64,000 nt of DNA, taken from contig NZ_CP033970.1 of NCBI RefSeq assembly GCF_003854935.1, positions 682,001-746,000 on the forward strand. The letters run 5' to 3'. The notes beneath the pieces are model-generated. The model was not told where the DNA came from. It saw only the letters and a list, made by a program, of their open reading frames with translations, and did no database searches. A program made the position numbers and the translations under genes. Below, in pieces: positions 62,063-64,000 of the stretch (the stretch's first letter is position 1; every line of letters starts with the position of its first letter). This DNA comes from Cupriavidus pauculus (GTDB taxonomy: Bacteria; Pseudomonadota; Gammaproteobacteria; Burkholderiales; Burkholderiaceae).

Positions 62063-63088
62063 ATGGAACTGCGCCTGCCCCGCGCCCCCCGAATCCGCCA
62101 GCCCCGCGCACGGGCTGCCATGGCCGCTGCGCTGCTGGCCGCCGCCGCGGCACTGCCGCTGGCGTCCGGCGTGGCCCATGCCGCCCCGCCCGCCCAGCAG
62201 AAGACGCAAGTGCCCGGCTATTACCGGATGATGGTCGGCCAGCTCGAAGTCACGGCCCTCTACGACGGCTACATCGACCTCGACCCCAAGGTGCTCAAGT
62301 ACACGAGCGCGCGCGAGGTGCAGAGCCTGCTGGCGCGCATGTTCGTGGCCTCCACGCCCGGCATGCAGACCGCCGTCAACGCCTACCTGGTCCACACCGG
62401 CACGCAACTCGTGCTGGTGGATACCGGCGCGGCGGCCTGCTTCGGCCCCACGCTCGGCGGCATCGTGCCGAACCTGCGCGCGGCCGGCTACAGCCCCGAA
62501 CAGGTGGATGCGGTGCTCCTGACCCACCTGCACGGCGACCACGCCTGCGGCCTCGTGGCCGACGGCAAGCCGGTGTTCCCGAACGCGACGGTCTACGCGG
62601 AACAGGCCGACGCCGACTACTGGCTCAGCGAATCGGTGGCCACCGCCGCGCCCGAGGGCGCCCAGGCGTTCTTTGCGATGGCGCGCAATGCCGTGGCGCC
62701 GTACCAGGCAGCCAACCGTTTCCGCACGTTCCGCGGCGCGTCGGGCGAGTCGCCGGTGCCGGGCGTGCAGCCGGTGCCCACGCCGGGCCACACGCCGGGC
62801 CACACCGGCTACCTGTTCACGGCCGGCAAGGACAACCTGCTGCTCTGGGGCGACATCGTCCACAGCCACGCCACGCAGTTCCGCCGGCCCAACATCGCCA
62901 TCGAGTTCGACGTGGACAGCCAGCAGGCCGTGCAGACGCGCAAGCGCGTGCTGGCCGATGCGGCGCGCAACAAGCTCTGGGTGGGCGGCGCGCACCTGCC
63001 GTTCCCGGGCCTGGGCCACGTGCGGCGCGACCAGGTGGGCTACACCTGGGTGCCCGTGGAATTCGGCCCGATCCGCAGCGACCGCTGA
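62063..63088 (+). CDS. Exported metallo-beta-lactamase-fold hydrolase
   Basis: The ATG at 62063 follows GGGAG; 341 residues, with an Arg-rich start and a long signal peptide (AAMAAALLAAAAALPLASGV). The zinc motif THLHGDHACG has His155, His157, Asp159 and His160; further ligands are His243 or His247 in PTPGHTPGHTGY and Asp264 in LLWGDIVHSH. The pattern is that of lactonase or glyoxalase-II-like enzymes. A periplasmic acyl-homoserine lactonase or aryl-sulfatase-like function is possible but unproved. Confidence 0.92.
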   Translation: MELRLPRAPRIRQPRARAAMAAALLAAAAALPLASGVAHAAPPAQQKTQVPGYYRMMVGQLEVTALYDGYIDLDPKVLKYTSAREVQSLLARMFVASTPGMQTAVNAYLVHTGTQLVLVDTGAAACFGPTLGGIVPNLRAAGYSPEQVDAVLLTHLHGDHACGLVADGKPVFPNATVYAEQADADYWLSESVATAAPEGAQAFFAMARNAVAPYQAANRFRTFRGASGESPVPGVQPVPTPGHTPGHTGYLFTAGKDNLLLWGDIVHSHATQFRRPNIAIEFDVDSQQAVQTRKRVLADAARNKLWVGGAHLPFPGLGHVRRDQVGYTWVPVEFGPIRSDR

Positions 63089-63109
63089 CGCACCGCGGGG
63101 CCGGGTCGG

Positions 63110-63742
63110 CTAGCGCGGCCGCCGCACCGCGCGCACCTTGCCGCTGTTGCCGCCGCCGCAGTAGAAGCGGTCGGCGCCATCCGATTCCAGCCCCGATACG
63201 CCCACGCCGGCCGGCATCTCCAGCGCCTCCAGCACCTTGCCGGTCTGCGGGTCGACGCGGCGCAACTCGCTCTGGTCGTTTTCCCAGGTGCCGTGCCAGA
63301 GCTGCCCGTCGACCCACGTCACGCCCGTGACGTAGCGGCTCGATTCGATGGTGCGACGGATGGCGCCGGTCTCCGGGTCGATCTCGTGGATCTTGCGGTC
63401 GCGGTACTGGCCCACCCACAGCGACCCCTCGGCCCAGGTCAGGCCCGAATCGTTGCCATGGCCCGGCGCCGGGATCGTCGCCACCACCTTGCCGGTCTGC
63501 GGATCGATCTTCTGGATCTGGCGCTCGGCGATCTGGAACAGGTAGCGGCCATCGAACGCGGTGCCGGCATCGGCCTGCACGCCGATCTCGCGCGCGGTGG
63601 CGCCGCTGGACGGGTCCAGCGCCAGCAGCCTGTCGCCCACCGCGAACCAGACCTGCCGGCCATCGAATGTCAGCCCGTGCACATGCTCGACCCCCGGGAA
63701 CGGGCCGTATTCCTGAACGATTTCTGCGGCATTGCGTTTCAT
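63110..63742 (-). CDS. Beta-propeller (Vgb/SMP-30/glutaminyl-cyclase-like) protein
   Basis: The ATG at 63742 follows AAAGGA; 210 residues, no signal peptide. Repeated blades are read: VEHVHGLTFDGRQVWFAVGD, DAGTAFDGRYLFQIAERQIQ, DSGLTWAEGSLWVGQYRDRK, VTGVTWVDGQLWHGTWENDQ. Each contains a G-L/V-x-W/F-x-G-x-LW pattern. The family (Vgb-like) has no certain function. It is 37 bp downstream of the winged-helix gene and may be cotranscribed with it. Confidence 0.85.
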   Translation of the reverse strand: MKRNAAEIVQEYGPFPGVEHVHGLTFDGRQVWFAVGDRLLALDPSSGATAREIGVQADAGTAFDGRYLFQIAERQIQKIDPQTGKVVATIPAPGHGNDSGLTWAEGSLWVGQYRDRKIHEIDPETGAIRRTIESSRYVTGVTWVDGQLWHGTWENDQSELRRVDPQTGKVLEALEMPAGVGVSGLESDGADRFYCGGGNSGKVRAVRRPR

Positions 63743-63779
63743 GACGGTTTCCTTTGACGTGGTGAACGTGAAACCCATG

Positions 63780-64000
63780 CTACGCGCCAGGCAGCGGCGC
63801 GGGGAGTAACAAGGCCGTCGCGAATCCGGTGGCCGGCGGCGTCATCCAGCGCCGCGTGCGGCCGCTGCCCACCGGCTGGACCTGCCCGGCGGCGGCCAGC
63901 GCGTCGAGCGCGCGCTGCACCGTGCGCTGGCTGGTGCCCAGCGCCAGCGCCAGCGCCGAACTGGACCACGACTGCCCGTCGGCCAGGCACGCCAGCACCG
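63780..64000 (-). CDS. Winged helix-turn-helix protein, 3' part only
   Basis: At least 72 C-terminal residues are present and the frame is open to the right edge. The helix-turn-helix (SSSALALALGTSQRTVQRAL, DALAAAGQVQPVGSGRTRRW) is clear, with a wing. It would be the regulator of the downstream beta-propeller gene. The gene start is outside the window. Confidence 0.65.
   Translation of the reverse strand, partial: VLACLADGQSWSSSALALALGTSQRTVQRALDALAAAGQVQPVGSGRTRRWMTPPATGFATALLLPAPLPGA

Overview
The window is GC-rich, gene-dense chromosomal DNA from a betaproteobacterium of the Burkholderiaceae, most probably Cupriavidus or a close relative. The evidence is the high third-position GC, three tripartite-tricarboxylate (Bug/TctC) receptors, catabolic clusters each paired with their own regulator, and secreted proteins of Cupriavidus/Ralstonia type. 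This is inference from family content; no rRNA or tRNA gene is present to fix the taxon. I see no phage, transposase, CRISPR array or plasmid replication gene.

Layout. 0-9 kb: end of a lysine permease, exported amidohydrolase, low-GC orphan lipoprotein, first member of a secreted repeat family (3454-3774), a 45-residue small protein, TauE/SafE permease, FKBP isomerase, phosphocholine-type phospholipase C with a small lipoprotein, and a hemolysin-III/TrhA membrane protein. 9-17.6 kb: a catabolic unit of TctCBA transporter, a PLP aminotransferase of the serine/alanine-glyoxylate type, a divergent GntR/FCD regulator and a 1006-residue FAD plus Fe-S 2-hydroxyacid dehydrogenase. The regulator and the aminotransferase each carry the same TTTTGAATACAA box just before the start codon. 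17.6-17.9 kb: palindromic 87-bp repeats. 17.9-26.4 kb: penicillin-acylase-type hydrolase with an upstream Fur-like box, host-attachment protein, AhpD-like protein divergent from a MocR regulator, chemotaxis receptor, small acidic protein, LuxR-type regulator. 26.4-34.5 kb: MmgE/PrpD protein, NDP-forming acyl-CoA synthetase and acyl-CoA dehydrogenase in one operon, divergent from a LysR gene followed by two Bug receptors; a shared LysR-type box lies before both arms.

34.6-47.6 kb: a large autotransporter, a DUF1254/DUF1214 protein, deaminase, DUF3016, cupin, a second TauE/SafE permease divergent from LysR, an isocitrate-lyase-superfamily enzyme, and a methanethiol-oxidase/selenium-binding protein overlapping a membrane-protein gene. 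47.8-55.3 kb: stress and housekeeping genes (BON, DUF4142, Nudix, PncC, DUF2188, HD), cupin, TlpA-like redoxin, Ohr, the second and third members of the secreted repeat family, and a 177-bp mosaic repeat array related to that at 17.8 kb. 55.3-64 kb: an OmpR/EnvZ-type two-component pair divergent from a DipZ-like CcdA-redoxin fusion, a lipoprotein, a second DUF1254-like protein, a ferritin-like protein, a metallo-beta-lactamase-fold hydrolase, a beta-propeller protein and the end of a winged-helix gene.

The observation I rate highest is the family of three exported proteins built on a short D/S-P-Y/F-x-D/E-G-A motif. One of them has ten copies arranged in 44-residue (132-bp) tandem units. I can assign it to no known domain.
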